Below are positions 1 to 6,177 of a stretch of 6,314 bases of DNA, piece after piece; position 1 is the stretch's first letter, and each line of letters begins with the position of its first letter. Position numbers and translations under genes: made by a program. The DNA comes from an uncultured Eubacteriales bacterium. GTDB taxonomy: Bacteria > Bacillota > Clostridia > Oscillospirales > Oscillospiraceae. The notes below the pieces were generated by a model. The model was not told the DNA's origin, did not search any database, and saw only the letters and a list, made by a program, of their open reading frames with translations. Location: the NCBI GenBank assembly GCA_902475435.1, contig CABRZL010000107.1:1-6314 (forward strand), read 5' to 3'.

Positions 1-1
1 T

Positions 2-85
2 GACCCTATGCGCTGGGTGGGGCTGATGAACACGCTGAAGGCGCAGGCGGAGGAAATTGTTTTGTCAGAAATAATCTTCAACTAA
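2..85 (+). CDS. C-terminal end of a TnpV-like transposon-associated protein (5' part outside the window)
   Basis: The second frame is open from the window edge to a TAA at 83-85 and gives 27 residues, including the stretch MRWVGLMNTLKAQAEEIVL. From memory, this resembles the end of TnpV, a small protein encoded in Tn4451-type and other clostridial transposons, whose C-terminus has a W-V-G-x-M-N ... A-E-E-I-V-L pattern. TnpV has no well-established biochemical role. The rest of the gene lies upstream, so length and start cannot be judged. No clear rightward terminator follows it. If correct, it places the window inside or next to a mobile element. The assignment rests on one short stretch, so it is moderate. 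Confidence 0.6.
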   Translation, partial: DPMRWVGLMNTLKAQAEEIVLSEIIFN

Positions 86-163
86 TTTGGAAAATTGGAA
101 AAAGTAAAATGGCTGTGTTCGTTAAAAACGAAGAAACCATATCTTCTGCAATACATTTCTCCA

Positions 164-206
164 ACAAAAAAACTCCGGTACATCCCAAACGGTTGTATCG
201 GAGTTT
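164..206 (-). terminator. Intrinsic terminator of the XRE gene (leftward)
   Basis: AAACTCCG (170-177) pairs with CGGAGTTT (199-206), and the stem continues through 178-182 against 194-198 with one G-U pair. This gives about 13 bp around an 11-nt loop. Read leftward, the stem is followed by a run of seven T (complement of 166-172), the classical Rho-independent layout. The stop codon of the XRE gene (205-207) lies in the base of the stem, so translation and termination are tightly packed. Confidence 0.85.
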
Positions 207-450
207 ATGGATCAAGATGGTAATCGTCAAATAGCGGCGACTGGAAGAAGTCGCACAGGGTAATGCCCAGTCCCTGGCACATTTCATGGATGATCCGTAG
301 CTTCACGGATTCATACGAACAGTTGATAACGTTCCCTATGGTTGATTTCGGAACCCCGCTTTTAATAAAAAGCTGGTACTGTGTCATGTTCCGTTCTGAA
401 AGAAGTTCTGTCAGTCGTTTACTCACGGCTTCATTTAGCTGCATCCGCAT
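205..450 (-). CDS. Small XRE/Cro-CI family helix-turn-helix regulator
   Basis: This encodes a cytoplasmic DNA-binding protein of 81 residues, essentially a single HTH_3 domain. The motif is visible as NMTQYQLFIKSGVPKSTIGN (about residues 21-40), with the turn around SGVPKSTI. It is followed by the ICQGLGI-like helix 'MCQGLGITLCDFF' that closes the fold in this family. Close relatives are common in Clostridia and their mobile elements, usually with unknown targets. The ATG at 450-448 is preferred because AGGGA stands 9 nt upstream. A TTG at 459 would sit almost on top of that site, and a second in-frame ATG at 444 is also possible. The gene is divergent from the membrane protein gene at 665 and has its own terminator. 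The short protein has no sensor domain, so a role as an autoregulated repressor is inferred. Confidence 0.9.
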   Translation of the reverse strand: MRMQLNEAVSKRLTELLSERNMTQYQLFIKSGVPKSTIGNVINCSYESVKLRIIHEMCQGLGITLCDFFQSPLFDDYHLDP

Positions 451-468
451 CACCACCAATCCCTGCCA

Positions 469-527
469 CTGTACTAATTATTATATGGCGGTATGTTGGA
501 AATTTAGTCCCTGTACCTGTACTAATT
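469..527. repeat. 11-bp direct repeat and imperfect dyad, candidate operator
   Basis: CTGTACTAATT occurs exactly at 469-479 and 517-527, 48 bp apart. Next to the second copy, AATTTAGT at 501-508 is nearly the inverse of ACTAATT at 521-527, forming an imperfect dyad with an extra CTGTAC at 511-516. The first copy directly abuts the leftward -10 box (485-480), so it covers the likely transcription start. The dyad covers the -35 position. Repeated half-sites in the region shared by a small XRE gene and a divergent gene suggest its own operators. This is inferred from position and repetition, not from a known motif. Confidence 0.5.
480..485 (-). promoter_or_regulatory. Leftward -10 box of the XRE gene promoter
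   Basis: The complement of 480-485 is a perfect TATAAT, about 30 bp upstream of the XRE start. No convincing -35 hexamer lies 16-18 bp upstream. That position (about 502-508) is taken by one arm of the dyad described for 469-527. This fits either a weak promoter or one whose output depends on a bound regulator. Confidence 0.5.
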
Positions 528-546
528 GAATGTTTTGTAGTAGAAT
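518..546 (+). promoter_or_regulatory. Weak candidate rightward promoter for the membrane protein gene
   Basis: TAGAAT (541-546) matches the -10 consensus at five of six positions. TGTACT (518-523), 17 bp upstream, is a poor -35 and lies within the second copy of the direct repeat. An alternative is the extended -10 TGATTATAA (569-577). If the first is correct, a protein bound at the repeat would block it. The call is tentative. Confidence 0.25.
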
Positions 547-664
547 GTTTGTGTTGTCAGGAAGATGGTGATTATAAAACTTGTGCGTCATGGGAGCGGC
601 AAGGGGCACATCATCCATCATAAACGAGTTGGTGTTCTGAACACACAAAACAGGGAGGCGTGGT

Positions 665-1171
665 ATGAACAAAAAGAAAATAATCGGATTAGCCGGTGCT
701 GTCGTGGTCTGTATTCTGGTCTTTGTATTTATCGTGATAAGAGGCAAATCACCAAATCCAGCAGAGAACCCGGAGGAAATGTTGGGACGGATTGAAAACG
801 CTTTAGGAGATGAGTACAAGAAGCAATCCATGACGGAATTAGTTGCCACCCTCAAATATGGAGACGAGGAGGGCAATGAGATCAACTATTACATACTCAA
901 AACCACCTATTATGAAGCCGATCCTGCGGAAATAACGGGACTAAACACAGAGGCAATCAAACTAATCGTTAATCCTGCCCGGGCCGATTCCTGCCAGAAA
1001 ATGAAAATTCAGGATTGGGACGCTGCCCTTTATGAAAGAGGGGAACTATCCTACCTGTGCTGGACATATTCGCCGGAGGTGAGCTATATCCTGGAATATA
1101 GCCCCTATGCGTTTGCGGATGAAGAAATCATAAAAATGGCGGAAAGTGCAAAGCCCATAAATGAAGAATAG
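665..1171 (+). CDS. Membrane-anchored protein of unknown function (DUF4367-like C-terminus suspected)
   Basis: I do not recognise this gene by name. It encodes 168 residues: a basic start MNKKK, one hydrophobic segment (about residues 6-26), then a mainly acidic soluble domain expected outside the membrane. A cysteine at residue 16 follows V-V-V, which does not fit a lipobox, so a signal anchor is more likely than a lipoprotein. The C-terminal pattern, two aromatic-rich strands (about residues 133-150) followed by 'DEEIIKMAESAKPI', recalls the ending of DUF4367-type domains, where a strand pair precedes a helix like EELIKIAES; this is from memory and is weak. GGGAGG (653-658) supports the ATG at 665. 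It is divergent from the XRE gene and is closed by a strong terminator, so it is probably a single-gene transcript controlled by that regulator. Confidence 0.8.
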   Translation: MNKKKIIGLAGAVVVCILVFVFIVIRGKSPNPAENPEEMLGRIENALGDEYKKQSMTELVATLKYGDEEGNEINYYILKTTYYEADPAEITGLNTEAIKLIVNPARADSCQKMKIQDWDAALYERGELSYLCWTYSPEVSYILEYSPYAFADEEIIKMAESAKPINEE

Positions 1172-1173
1172 AC

Positions 1174-1217
1174 AGACGCCGGACACGGCGGCCCGCTGGC
1201 CGTTGCATCCGGCGTCT
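1174..1217 (+). terminator. Intrinsic terminator of the membrane protein gene
   Basis: AGACGCCGGA (1174-1183) pairs perfectly with TCCGGCGTCT (1208-1217). An inner stem ACGGC (1185-1189) / GCCGT (1199-1203) extends it. The hairpin begins only 3 nt after the stop codon and is followed by a T-rich stretch (TTTATTAT). It is strong and well placed. Confidence 0.85.
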
Positions 1218-1234
1218 TTATTATGGCTTGTTTC

Positions 1235-1345
1235 TATGCATTTAGAACCCCAATACGGCGGCAACGGGATAAAGAATACCGCCGCCCCAGCAACCACGCC
1301 GGAAAAGCCTTGAAATTTCAGTCGTTTTCAGACTCTAAATGCGTA
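1235..1345. repeat. Non-coding spacer with a 12-bp terminal inverted repeat and internal GC-rich hairpin
   Basis: TATGCATTTAGA (1235-1246) is matched by TCTAAATGCGTA (1334-1345) in inverse orientation, 11 of 12 positions, with 87 bp between. Inside lie CGGCGG (1256-1261) against CCGCCG (1279-1284) and the 10-bp palindrome TGAAATTTCA (1311-1320). The stretch lies between two convergent genes, each with its own terminator, and has no convincing coding frame. It could be a remnant of a small non-autonomous element or a structured RNA. Neither can be shown here. Confidence 0.35.
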
Positions 1346-1373
1346 GGTTGGCGGGCTGTTTGGACATAGCAAA

Positions 1374-1395
1374 GCCCCGGCAGCGTGGCCGGGGC
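1374..1395 (-). terminator. Intrinsic terminator of the AraC-family gene (leftward)
   Basis: GCCCCGGC (1374-1381) pairs with GCCGGGGC (1388-1395) around a 6-nt loop. Read leftward, it is followed by TTTGCT, a short T tract. It starts about 10 nt after the stop codon of the AraC-family gene (1408-1406). The stem is GC-rich, which compensates for the short T run. Confidence 0.75.
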
Positions 1396-1405
1396 CTGAT
1401 GATCT

Positions 1406-2380
1406 TTACTTAATTCCATGAAGATTCCTGTATTCCCTGGGGCCGAGGCCATAGACTTTCTTGAACAATTTTGCAAAGTGGCCGGAATTGTGATACCCGA
1501 CTTTAGCCGCAATCGTAGCAATTCCATAATCAGAATTTTTTAGCAAAATCAGCGCCTGGTTTAACCGCAATTCCTTGAGATATTCATACGGCGTTGTCCC
1601 ATAATACTTCCGAAATGCCAGTTGATACCGTGCTGTACTCATACCCGCTATCTGGGCAAGTTCTTCCCCTGTCGGGTATGCGGCCAGATCATTTTTCATC
1701 ACCGTTACCGTTTTTCTTAAATTGCGGATGTCTTTATAATCCAGCTTTACAGAAATATGCTTTTGCTCCTGCTCCATGCCTTTCACAACAAGAGAAAGAA
1801 GCTCCATTACTTTGCTTTCCAGATAGATTTTCAGCGTATGCCCCTCTGCCTGACAATCCCGTATCTGCTGGAACACAAAGTTGAGTTCCGGCAGACTGGG
1901 GTTTTTGAGAATGTAATCCCTTGCAGAGTTGAGAAGTTCGGCGTTGTTCCTGTCATGCAGCCGAAAATAAGTATTGAAGTATTTGGGCGATAGAATCACT
2001 TTCGTAAAACGAACAGGCTTCCCGCCCTCGCAATAGGTGTAAGTTTTCTTCTGTGTGTTTAGATAGCAATAAATCCCCTTATCCACCTGATTCTTTTTCC
2101 GTCCACCAATCTTGAAAGAACTGCTGTCCGTTTCAAACTGGCTGATCTCCATATAGTCCTCTGAAATTTCAGTGATCTTTTCAAAGGTGTCCTTGGGCGT
2201 ATAGTCACCAATCAAAATCAAAAGAAGATCGTCCTCAAACTCGATCAGTTGGAACGTGCCGTTTCCGTATTCGGAAAGCATACGGTAGAAAAAAACACCG
2301 TCGCCGCAAAGCTCCTGCACCCTTGCAAAGTGCATGGCTTCGGGGAGCTGTAACAAATAGTCAATTACAGATGGAACCAT
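1406..2380 (-). CDS. AraC-family transcriptional regulator (PchR/YbtA-like arrangement)
   Basis: This encodes a cytoplasmic regulator of 324 residues. The C-terminal third is a complete AraC double helix-turn-helix: first HTH around LAQIAGMSTARYQLAFRKYY (residues 241-260), second around IATIAAKVGYHNSGHFAKLF (287-306). It ends with the family signature G-x-G-P-R-E-Y-R. The N-terminal part (residues 1 to about 210) is a beta-rich region expected to sense a ligand, with no cupin motif that I can assign. Length and layout resemble PchR and YbtA, AraC-type activators that respond to a siderophore. The ATG at 2380 is chosen because AGGAGG stands 10 nt upstream. The open frame runs 13 codons further, but that extension would contain the ribosome binding site itself. 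It is divergent from the ABC pair and probably activates it and itself. The ligand is inferred from context only. Confidence 0.9.
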   Translation of the reverse strand: MVPSVIDYLLQLPEAMHFARVQELCGDGVFFYRMLSEYGNGTFQLIEFEDDLLLILIGDYTPKDTFEKITEISEDYMEISQFETDSSSFKIGGRKKNQVDKGIYCYLNTQKKTYTYCEGGKPVRFTKVILSPKYFNTYFRLHDRNNAELLNSARDYILKNPSLPELNFVFQQIRDCQAEGHTLKIYLESKVMELLSLVVKGMEQEQKHISVKLDYKDIRNLRKTVTVMKNDLAAYPTGEELAQIAGMSTARYQLAFRKYYGTTPYEYLKELRLNQALILLKNSDYGIATIAAKVGYHNSGHFAKLFKKVYGLGPREYRNLHGIK

Positions 2381-2414
2381 TGTACCGCCGCCTCCTTTCT
2401 CTACTTGATAGTAT

Positions 2415-2444
2415 ATCATACCGGCTTTCTGCGCGCTACTTCAA
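2415..2444 (-). promoter_or_regulatory. Promoter of the AraC-family gene
   Basis: Read leftward, TTGAAG (complement of 2439-2444) and TATGAT (complement of 2415-2420) are separated by 18 bp, a good sigma-A pattern. A second possible -10, TATACT, overlaps just downstream. The leader is about 30 nt and carries the strong AAAGGAGG ribosome binding site at about 2391-2398. Confidence 0.6.
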
Positions 2445-2449
2445 AAAAA

Positions 2450-2476
2450 GGTGACAATCCAATATTTATCGGTCAC
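2450..2476. promoter_or_regulatory. Inverted GTGAC/GTCAC half-sites, candidate operator
   Basis: GTGAC (2451-2455) and GTCAC (2472-2476) form inverted half-sites whose centres are 21 bp apart, two helical turns, with an AT-rich spacer. They lie just upstream of the -35 box of the leftward promoter. That fits autoregulation by the AraC-family protein, but no known consensus supports it. Confidence 0.3.
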
Positions 2477-2498
2477 GATTTTATAAAATATATGAAAC

Positions 2499-2543
2499 AA
2501 AAACGCTGAAAACCCCAGAAATATCAGCACTTTCAGCGTTTTT
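2499..2543. terminator. Bidirectional terminator-like hairpin between divergent promoters
   Basis: AAAAACGCTGAAA (2499-2511) pairs perfectly over 13 bp with TTTCAGCGTTTTT (2531-2543) around a 19-nt loop. Because the arms carry A5 and T5 runs, the transcript of either strand ends in a T tract after a CGCTGAAA-type stem. It lies upstream of both divergent promoters, so it is neither a gene end nor a leader attenuator of the mapped transcripts. It may stop antisense or stray transcription entering either way. Confidence 0.7.
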
Positions 2544-2573
2544 CAAAATGCAAACAGTAAAGCGGGGTGGCTA

Positions 2574-2602
2574 TTGAAATTTCCACTTCGTGCGGGTAAA
2601 GT
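2574..2602 (+). promoter_or_regulatory. Promoter of the ABC transporter operon
   Basis: TTGAAA (2574-2579) and TAAAGT (2597-2602) are separated by exactly 17 bp. This places the transcript start near 2609, about 54 nt before the first ABC gene. The -10 differs from consensus at two positions, consistent with a promoter that needs an activator such as the adjacent AraC-family protein. Confidence 0.6.
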
Positions 2603-2606
2603 AGAT

Positions 2607-2637
2607 TGTGTCAGGTTAGCAAAATCTAACTGGCACA
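2607..2637 (+). promoter_or_regulatory. Imperfect inverted repeat at the start of the ABC operon leader
   Basis: TGTG (2607-2610) pairs with CACA (2634-2637), CAG (2612-2614) with CTG (2630-2632), and TTAG (2616-2619) with CTAA (2626-2629). There is one G-U pair, one bulged G and a 6-nt loop. It coincides with the predicted transcript start and has no T tract, so it is not a terminator. It may be a 5' mRNA-stabilising stem or a DNA operator. Confidence 0.4.
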
Positions 2638-2662
2638 TTTCAAAGAAAGGGGTATCGTTTCG

Positions 2663-4408
2663 ATGGAACAAAAACGAACCGGATTATCATACGTTTTTAC
2701 TCTTGCGAAAGAGGAGCGCGGCAAGTTAAGCCTTGGGATGCTGCTGGCGGTCTTTTCGTCGGCCCTGTCTTTCGTCCCGTATTTGGTAGTCTACCAAATC
2801 CTGCTTCTGATAATCAAGCAGGAGGTGACGCTTCCCGCAATGCTTGGTTGGGCCGGAATCGGCATTGCCGCAGCAGTCTTACAGGCAATCCTGACATCCT
2901 TTGCCGGTATCTGCTCTCATACGGCGGCTTTCAACACCATGCACAGAATCAAGGTCAGAGTATTGGAGCATATGTCCAAATTCAACCTTGGATTCTTTCA
3001 GGAACACGCGCCCGGACAGATCAAAACAACCTTGTTTGATGATGTGGACAGGATTGAAACCTTTCTGGCCCACAGCACTTTGGAACTGGCCCAGGCAATC
3101 GTCGTTCCTCTGATGATGTTCATTTTCATGCTGCGGCTGAACTGGATTATGGCGCTTATCATGCTGGTTCCTATGATCTTGGGGATTGCAATTCCGATGG
3201 CCCTCATGGGGCGCTACCCGGATTTGACGGACGAGTTTGCAGGCGATACGGAAAAGCTGAACGCTTCCGCAAATGAATTTATCACCGCTATGCCGGTTAT
3301 CAAAATGTATCACCTTACAGCCGAAAAATTTGAGCAGTACCGAAATTCCTTGAAGATATATACAGACTGTTGGATTAAGATGTGTGAATCGTCCTGCAAT
3401 CCGCTGTCTATCGCTCTTGTGGTTTTGGATTCTGCCATTCTGTTCACGCTGCCGGTGGGCGGTTGGCTGTATCTGCGTGATTCGCTGTCTGCGGCATCGT
3501 ATCTTCTCTTTATTCTGCTGACTATGTGCTTTTTCACGTCTTTCCTGAACATGGTGACGATTGCTATGCAGTCTATGGAGCTGGGCAGCGGCCTTGATAA
3601 TGTGAAGAATATCATGGATATGGAAACCATGAAAAGCGGACAGCAAACCCTTTCCAAAACCGGCTGTTATGGTATTGACTTTGACAATGTGACCTTTAAC
3701 TACACACAAGGCGGAAAGGATGCGTTGTCCGACGTTGATATTCATTTGGAACCGGGCAGCTTAAATGCTTTTGTCGGCCCGTCCGGTGCTGGCAAGACGA
3801 CGGCGGTACAGCTCCTTGGCCGCTATTGGGACGTGAGCAGCGGGACAATCAAGATTGGCGGCGTCCCGGTTACAGAACTTCAAACCGAAAATCTTTCTGA
3901 CTTAACCGCGTTTGTATTCCAGGATGTATTTCTTTTGGAGGACACGCTTCTTGAAAATATCCGTATGGGAACAGATGCTACCGAGGAACAGGTACGCCAG
4001 GCGGCAAAGGCGGCGCAGATTGACGATTTCATTATGAGCCTGCCGAAAGGATACGCAACGAGAATAGGCGACGAGGGAGTGAAATTATCCGGCGGCCAGC
4101 AGCAGCGGATTTCGATTGCGCGGGCCATTTTGAAAGACGCGCCTATCGTTGTTTTCGACGAGGCAACTTCCTATTCAGACATTGAGAACGAACACAAAAT
4201 ACAGCTTGCACTCCAAAACCTCCTGCGAGGAAAGACCACGATTATGATTGCCCACAGGCTTCATACCATCCGCAATGCGGATAAAATTTTTGTCTTTCAG
4301 GATGGAAAAGTTGTCGAACAGGGAACGCATGATGAACTGATCGCCAGCGGAAGTACATACAGCCATATGTGGGACACCTATACAAGAGAAACTATCGGGG
4401 AGGAGTGA
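2663..4408 (+). CDS. ABC transporter, fused permease/ATPase half, first subunit (possible siderophore importer, YbtP-like)
   Basis: This encodes an inner-membrane half-transporter of 581 residues, the normal length for a type IV (exporter-fold) ABC protein. The membrane domain spans roughly residues 15-310, with hydrophobic segments near 19-50, 60-90, 138-185 and 246-304. The ATPase domain follows and is complete: Walker A GPSGAGKTT (372-380, Lys378), Q-loop Gln420, signature LSGGQQQR (475-482), Walker B ending in Asp499-Glu500 and switch His531. The D-loop reads SYSD where SALD is usual. From memory, siderophore-type relatives often have AFAD followed by PENE, and here IENE follows. The ribosome site AAAGGGG stands 10 nt before the ATG. 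Together with the next gene it should form a heterodimer. YbtPQ and IrtAB show that this fold can import iron-siderophores, and the adjacent AraC regulator favours that reading. Drug or peptide export is the alternative. Confidence 0.92.
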   Translation: MEQKRTGLSYVFTLAKEERGKLSLGMLLAVFSSALSFVPYLVVYQILLLIIKQEVTLPAMLGWAGIGIAAAVLQAILTSFAGICSHTAAFNTMHRIKVRVLEHMSKFNLGFFQEHAPGQIKTTLFDDVDRIETFLAHSTLELAQAIVVPLMMFIFMLRLNWIMALIMLVPMILGIAIPMALMGRYPDLTDEFAGDTEKLNASANEFITAMPVIKMYHLTAEKFEQYRNSLKIYTDCWIKMCESSCNPLSIALVVLDSAILFTLPVGGWLYLRDSLSAASYLLFILLTMCFFTSFLNMVTIAMQSMELGSGLDNVKNIMDMETMKSGQQTLSKTGCYGIDFDNVTFNYTQGGKDALSDVDIHLEPGSLNAFVGPSGAGKTTAVQLLGRYWDVSSGTIKIGGVPVTELQTENLSDLTAFVFQDVFLLEDTLLENIRMGTDATEEQVRQAAKAAQIDDFIMSLPKGYATRIGDEGVKLSGGQQQRISIARAILKDAPIVVFDEATSYSDIENEHKIQLALQNLLRGKTTIMIAHRLHTIRNADKIFVFQDGKVVEQGTHDELIASGSTYSHMWDTYTRETIGEE

Positions 4409-4415
4409 AAAGACT

Positions 4416-6149
4416 ATGTTACGCAGTATTCAGAAATTGATTGGTGACAAACGAAAGCAGTTGATATTTCCTATTTTCCTTATGTCACTGGACGCCATCG
4501 GAAGCCTTGTCATGTACCTTATGCTGTATTTTACCGTAATTCATCTCCTGAACGGTTCTCTGACAGGTGGGCTTGTACGAAACTATACCATTGTATGCCT
4601 TATCAGTATAATTCTCCGGCTGATTATTTACCGTAGCGGCTATTTTCTCTGCTTTTCCAGAGGGGCCGAAATGTGCAGCGGCCTACGCTTGGATTTGGCA
4701 AACCATTACCGTTCTCTAAGCCTTGGCTATTTTAATCAAAACAGCAGCGGGTATCTGCTTAGTACACTGACAAAGGATTTAAGCAATTTTGAACTTGTAT
4801 TGACCCATACGCTGCCCTCTATCGTCAAAACATTGGTCATGGGCTGCCTGATCTTGGTTGGAACCTTTTTTATCAACTGGAAACTGGCGTTGGCCGAGTG
4901 CGTGGTAATTCTGATCGCGCTGCCGGTTTTGAATTGGGGCAACCGGCTTGTAGAGACGTACGGAACGATCAAGCGTGATCTGACTTCTAAAATGATCTCT
5001 ATTGTTCTGGAATACATCAAGGGCATGAAAGTGTTCAAGTCTGCAAATATGACAAGTACGCACTTCACAAGAATGTCTGATACGTTGGAGGACATACGGA
5101 AAACCAGCGTACAGGCGGAAGTAAAAACCGCCGCCCCCACAAGTATGTATTCTATCATTGCAAATTTCCTTTTGCCGTTTGTCCTGCTGATTGGAAGCTA
5201 TCTGTTCCTTGGCGGTACGATTGCTTCTGAACTGCTTGTGGCGTTTATGCTTATGAGCCTTGCGCTTTCTGCGCTGCTGATTGCGTTTGAACATTCGTAT
5301 AACCTGCTGAAAGAACTGAAACTTGCCACTTCTAATCTGGAACAGGCATTTGACACAAAGCCGCTATCCTACAAAGAAGAAAAGGTAAAGCTCTCGCACT
5401 TTGATATTACCTTTGAAAACGTGAACTTCTCCTATAACCAGCAGGCCGATGTTTTACACAATATCAGTTTTCATGCCCCGGAGGGAAGCACTACGGCGCT
5501 GATCGGGCCGTCCGGCTCCGGCAAATCTACGGTTGCTAATCTGATCGCCCGGTTTTGGGATGTGACAAAAGGCTGCGTCCGCATTGGTGGGCAGGACATA
5601 CGGGAGCTAAATCCTGACGGACTTTTGCACTATATCAGTGAGGTATTCCAGGAAAACACTTTGCTGTCCGATACGATTTACAACAATATCAAAGCTGGCC
5701 GTGAAGATGCTACCGAACAGGAAGTGATTGCGGCGGCAAAGGCGGCCCATTGTCATGAATTTATCGAAAGACTGCCTAATGGCTATCAGACCCATCTTGC
5801 CGAGGGCGGCAACACCCTGTCTGGCGGTGAAAAACAGCGGATTGCTATTGCAAGGGCAATCTTAAAGGACGCGCCTATCCTGCTTCTGGATGAATCAACG
5901 GCTTCTCTGGACGCTGACAATGAAGCAAAGATCAATCAGGCGTTAGACCGCCTGATGAAAGGGAAAACCGTTTTCGTGATTGCCCACCGTCTGAACACTA
6001 TTCAGAACGCAGATCAGATTATTGTGCTGAATCAGGGACGGATTGAAGAAACGGGAACGCATGAAGAACTGTTAAGAAAGAAAGGCCATTACTACGAAAT
6101 GGTGCAGGAACAGCAGAAAGCAAGAGAATGGATTGTAAAGGGGGCATAA
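4416..6149 (+). CDS. ABC transporter, fused permease/ATPase half, second subunit (possible siderophore importer, YbtQ-like)
   Basis: This encodes a half-transporter of 577 residues, partner of the preceding gene. Membrane segments lie near residues 15-45, 57-87, 133-176, 245-268 and 273-296. The ATPase domain has Walker A GPSGSGKST (364-372, Lys370), Q-loop Gln412, signature LSGGEKQR (468-475), Walker B ending in Asp492-Glu493 with the D-loop reading ASLD, and His524. Both subunits keep the catalytic glutamate and an intact signature, so both ATP sites of the heterodimer should be competent, unlike many heterodimeric exporters with one degenerate site. The start lies 7 bp after the upstream stop, and its ribosome site GGGGAGGAG (4397-4405) is inside the end of the first gene. 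Translational coupling and equal expression are therefore likely. The substrate is not shown by the sequence; iron-siderophore uptake is inferred from the pairing with an AraC regulator. Confidence 0.92.
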   Translation: MLRSIQKLIGDKRKQLIFPIFLMSLDAIGSLVMYLMLYFTVIHLLNGSLTGGLVRNYTIVCLISIILRLIIYRSGYFLCFSRGAEMCSGLRLDLANHYRSLSLGYFNQNSSGYLLSTLTKDLSNFELVLTHTLPSIVKTLVMGCLILVGTFFINWKLALAECVVILIALPVLNWGNRLVETYGTIKRDLTSKMISIVLEYIKGMKVFKSANMTSTHFTRMSDTLEDIRKTSVQAEVKTAAPTSMYSIIANFLLPFVLLIGSYLFLGGTIASELLVAFMLMSLALSALLIAFEHSYNLLKELKLATSNLEQAFDTKPLSYKEEKVKLSHFDITFENVNFSYNQQADVLHNISFHAPEGSTTALIGPSGSGKSTVANLIARFWDVTKGCVRIGGQDIRELNPDGLLHYISEVFQENTLLSDTIYNNIKAGREDATEQEVIAAAKAAHCHEFIERLPNGYQTHLAEGGNTLSGGEKQRIAIARAILKDAPILLLDESTASLDADNEAKINQALDRLMKGKTVFVIAHRLNTIQNADQIIVLNQGRIEETGTHEELLRKKGHYYEMVQEQQKAREWIVKGA

Positions 6150-6157
6150 ACAGGAGC

Positions 6158-6177
6158 CGGTAAAGGAAGTAATACCG
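6158..6177 (+). promoter_or_regulatory. Small hairpin holding the mntP ribosome binding site
   Basis: CGGTA (6158-6162) is complementary to TACCG (6173-6177), immediately before the ATG at 6178. The Shine-Dalgarno sequence AAAGGAAG is in the 10-nt loop, about 8 nt from the start. The stem is only 5 bp and may be chance. No manganese (yybP-ykoY) riboswitch fits in the 28-bp gap, so expression probably depends on read-through from the ABC operon. Confidence 0.3.

Noticed and set aside
590..640. Possible 16-residue leader peptide (ATG 590 to TGA 638-640) before the membrane protein gene
   Set aside because: There is no Shine-Dalgarno sequence upstream, and no alternative hairpins of an attenuator follow it.
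565..795. Rightward open frame of 76 codons overlapping the start of the membrane protein gene
   Set aside because: No good ribosome site precedes it, it overlaps the well-supported gene at 665 in another frame, and its translation shows no family resemblance.
481..885. Leftward open frame of 134 codons overlapping the membrane protein gene
   Set aside because: It runs antisense through the regulatory region and the signal anchor of the gene at 665 and is composed of low-complexity Thr/Pro/Asn stretches, as expected of a shadow frame.
1374..1395. Considered as a rightward terminator for the gene ending at 1171
   Set aside because: That gene has its own terminator 3 nt after its stop. The T tract of this hairpin lies on the leftward side, fitting the AraC-family gene.
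2381..2419. Thirteen-codon N-terminal extension of the AraC-family protein starting at 2419
   Set aside because: The extension would be encoded by the strong AAAGGAGG site itself, read as Glu-Lys-Gly-Gly-Gly-Gly. That site is properly spaced for the ATG at 2380.
2879..3745. Long leftward open frame of 288 codons opposite the first ABC gene
   Set aside because: It is antisense to a complete ABC gene, with a His/Arg/Gln-rich composition typical of the reverse strand of such a gene and no recognisable domain.
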